Source of the DNA: Magnetococcales bacterium
GTDB lineage: Bacteria > Pseudomonadota > Magnetococcia > Magnetococcales > Magnetaquicoccaceae
Assembly (NCBI GenBank): GCA_011089965.1
Contig: JAANAU010000015.1
Span: 1-64,000, forward strand
Length of the DNA: 64,000 bases
Direction of reading: 5' to 3'
This document shows positions 62,218 to 64,000 of the stretch, piece by piece; the stretch's first letter is position 1; each line of letters opens with the position of its first letter. The notes below the pieces were generated by a model, which saw only the letters and a list, made by a program, of their open reading frames with translations, was not told the origin of the DNA and did not search any database. The position numbers and the translations under genes are program-made.

Positions 62218-63849
62218 TCATCCCTTGTCGCGATTCAAACCTGCACTCCACTGGACCACCTGATTGCGTCCGCGATGCTTGGCTGCATACAACGCCTGAT
62301 CTGCCCGCTTCAATAGTTCGTCCGGCCATGGAATCTCCGGATCGCATTCAGCCACACCAATACTGACCGTCACCCGCAAACCATCGACCTCCATCTCTTC
62401 GATCCCGTGACGCAGCCGTTGCGCTGCCAGGGTCGCCCCCTTCAAAACCGTACCCGGCATGATCACACAAAACTCTTCACCCCCCAGACGGCAGCAAAGA
62501 TCAATCTGCCGATAATGGTGTACCAGACTCTTGCCCACGGCCTGCAAAACCCGATCTCCTTGATCATGACCATATTGATCATTGAAACGCTTGAAAAAGT
62601 CCACATCCAACATCGCGATGGAAAACACCTGACCAGATCGCTGAAACCGCAGCAGTTCATCCTGCAATGCGGTCATGGCATGGCGACGGTTGTACAATCC
62701 GGTCAGCACATCGGTGATCGACTGGTTGCGCAGACTCTCTTCGAGCTTTTTCTCCTCGGTGATGTCGCGCAACATGGCCGCTGACCCAATGGGTTCACCC
62801 TCCCGATTGTGAATGGTGGAGGCATGGAAGTGCAAAACCCGATGGTTATACACAATCGTCTTGGGCATATCCATGCCGTTGTTTTCAAGATACTGCCCGA
62901 CAAACGCCGGATCGTCGATCATGCCCAGGAAACCATCCTGCTGGATGCGGGTACTCTCTTTGCCCAACAGCCGCTCGGCTGCCGGATTGACCAATACCAC
63001 CACACCCTGATCATCCGTAACCACGATTCCTTCGCGGGCACTCAAAATGATCGTGGTCAACTTGTTTTTCTCGTTTTGCAGTCCACGATGGAGTTTGTGC
63101 AGTTCATCGCTCATGGCGTTGAAATTTCTTGCCATGTCGGTCAACTCATCCTGTCCCACCAAAGGGAGATGGTGGGCGAACTCCCCTTTGGAGGTGGTCT
63201 GAAACGCCTGCATGAAGCCGACAATCCTCTGCATCACCCGGAACCGGCTTAAGACGATCACGGTGAACAATAAAATGGCCAACGCACCGACCACCAAAGA
63301 GGCTTGCATCACGATCCGTTCCACGGATTGCAACCAGGAGGTGATTTCAAAATAGATTTCAAAAGCGCCGCTGAACTGTTGATCTCGCATGATCGGGACA
63401 TAGGTTTCCACCACATCCAGCGTGATCTGTTCGTTCTCCAGGGATTTGTGATTTTTCTGCACAGTCAGGCTGTGGATCTGTCCTTTGGCCACGATCTCGT
63501 GAAAATAGGCGTGTTCATTGCGTTTACCGATCTCCTCGGAGACCGAGGAAAGGATGATCACACCCTGATGATCAAAGAGTCGATATTTGTAGAGATGAAA
63601 ACCTGAAGCGAGCTGCATCATTTCTGCACGCAGGCCGTCCGTCACCTCCACCTTGCCATCCGCGTCAAACCGCACCGATTCGGCCATATGTCCGGCCAAC
63701 TGCACCGCATGCGTTTCCGTGAACCGGATCATCAGATCGCGAAAGGCCGGATGACTGACCCAAATGGCATACAAAGGAATCAGCATGACCAGAATCACGG
63801 TCAACAAGAAGCTGGCACGCATCAGACGTGTCGTAAACAGAGCGATCAT
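62218..63849 (-). CDS. Membrane diguanylate cyclase (sensor-HAMP-PAS-GGDEF)
   Basis: A 543-residue protein. A first membrane helix (about 8-30), a periplasmic sensor region (about 31-180) and a second helix (about 182-205) lead to a HAMP-like segment and a PAS domain (about 270-375; GIVVTDDQGVVVLVNPAAERLL). The GGDEF domain contains the active motif RLGGEEF, with an I-site RQID five residues before it. It should make cyclic di-GMP in response to a periplasmic or PAS signal. It converges on the HTH-receiver gene with 26 bases between. Confidence 0.93.
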   Translation of the reverse strand: MIALFTTRLMRASFLLTVILVMLIPLYAIWVSHPAFRDLMIRFTETHAVQLAGHMAESVRFDADGKVEVTDGLRAEMMQLASGFHLYKYRLFDHQGVIILSSVSEEIGKRNEHAYFHEIVAKGQIHSLTVQKNHKSLENEQITLDVVETYVPIMRDQQFSGAFEIYFEITSWLQSVERIVMQASLVVGALAILLFTVIVLSRFRVMQRIVGFMQAFQTTSKGEFAHHLPLVGQDELTDMARNFNAMSDELHKLHRGLQNEKNKLTTIILSAREGIVVTDDQGVVVLVNPAAERLLGKESTRIQQDGFLGMIDDPAFVGQYLENNGMDMPKTIVYNHRVLHFHASTIHNREGEPIGSAAMLRDITEEKKLEESLRNQSITDVLTGLYNRRHAMTALQDELLRFQRSGQVFSIAMLDVDFFKRFNDQYGHDQGDRVLQAVGKSLVHHYRQIDLCCRLGGEEFCVIMPGTVLKGATLAAQRLRHGIEEMEVDGLRVTVSIGVAECDPEIPWPDELLKRADQALYAAKHRGRNQVVQWSAGLNRDKG

Positions 63850-64000
63850 AAGCAGGGCTGTCCAAAGTACAGGGGGTCATTTCAAACCGTTAACATCTTT
63901 TTATGATGCCATCAATGCATCGGAATTGCACGGAACCTTGCTCCAGTGTGTGATCTTGTCGAACAGTTCGTTTCACAAGAATCGCATTCAGGACAGTTGA
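63850..64000. other. Right edge, upstream of the diguanylate cyclase
   Basis: No gene is supported in the last 151 bases. A plus-strand frame starting at 63764 overlaps the cyclase and looks like chance. No clear promoter motif was found. Confidence 0.3.

Overview
The window looks like chromosome of a Gram-negative proteobacterium. It has a signal peptidase II and lipoprotein system, M16 peptidase pairs, HrpA/RsmJ, c-type cytochromes and a dense set of hybrid histidine kinases. The mix of a DUF3035/BamF-type lipoprotein (usual in Alphaproteobacteria), RsmJ and HrpA (usual in Gammaproteobacteria), giant DUF4347 repeat proteins and many multi-domain signalling proteins suggests a deep-branching lineage such as the magnetotactic cocci (Magnetococcales). 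That placement is inference; there is no rRNA or magnetosome gene here. No tRNA, rRNA, IS element, CRISPR array or phage gene was recognised.

Left part (1-20.4 kb). A giant repeat protein on the minus strand starts at 11215 and runs off the left edge. It has an N-terminal DUF4347 domain, then two Ig-like units, four units of a second repeat class, and at least 18 uniform 140-residue units. Divergent from it lie an acyltransferase-radical SAM fusion and a GT61 glycosyltransferase, translationally coupled, facing an FkbM-like methyltransferase. RsmJ and HrpA follow as an overlapping pair.

Middle (20.6-38.8 kb). A 1773-residue protein carries eleven PPC-type repeats, an Ig-like domain and a clostripain (C11) peptidase domain. 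Next is a sigma-54 activator, divergent from an operon of ankyrin-repeat protein, seven-heme cytochrome c, cytochrome b and eight-heme cytochrome c. The intergenic region holds candidate activator palindromes, an IHF-like site and a -24/-12 promoter in the classical order. Two tandem hybrid kinases follow, the first with a periplasmic solute-binding sensor, then ribF.

Housekeeping block (38.9-50.8 kb): ileS, lspA, a DUF3035 lipoprotein and a catalytic/non-catalytic M16 pair in one overlapping operon; a zinc-ribbon protein; cysZ-like; a Cys-rich protein with rtcB, cca and a cNMP-binding protein; tpx.

Right part (50.9-64 kb). A His-rich NapH/NosR-like polyferredoxin is followed by a minus-strand signalling cluster: two hybrid kinases, a REC-GGDEF diguanylate cyclase, a solo HPt, two duplicated solo receivers, a cytidylate-kinase-like/receiver fusion and a small unknown protein. 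An excisionase-type HTH-receiver protein lies on the plus strand, and a membrane PAS-GGDEF cyclase closes the window. The kinases lack HPt domains while HPt and receivers are encoded separately, so the cluster reads as a split phosphorelay with cyclic-di-GMP output.

The most unusual items are the sigma-54-controlled ankyrin/multiheme cytochrome module, the acyltransferase-radical SAM fusion, the nucleotide-kinase-like/receiver fusion and the giant repeat protein.
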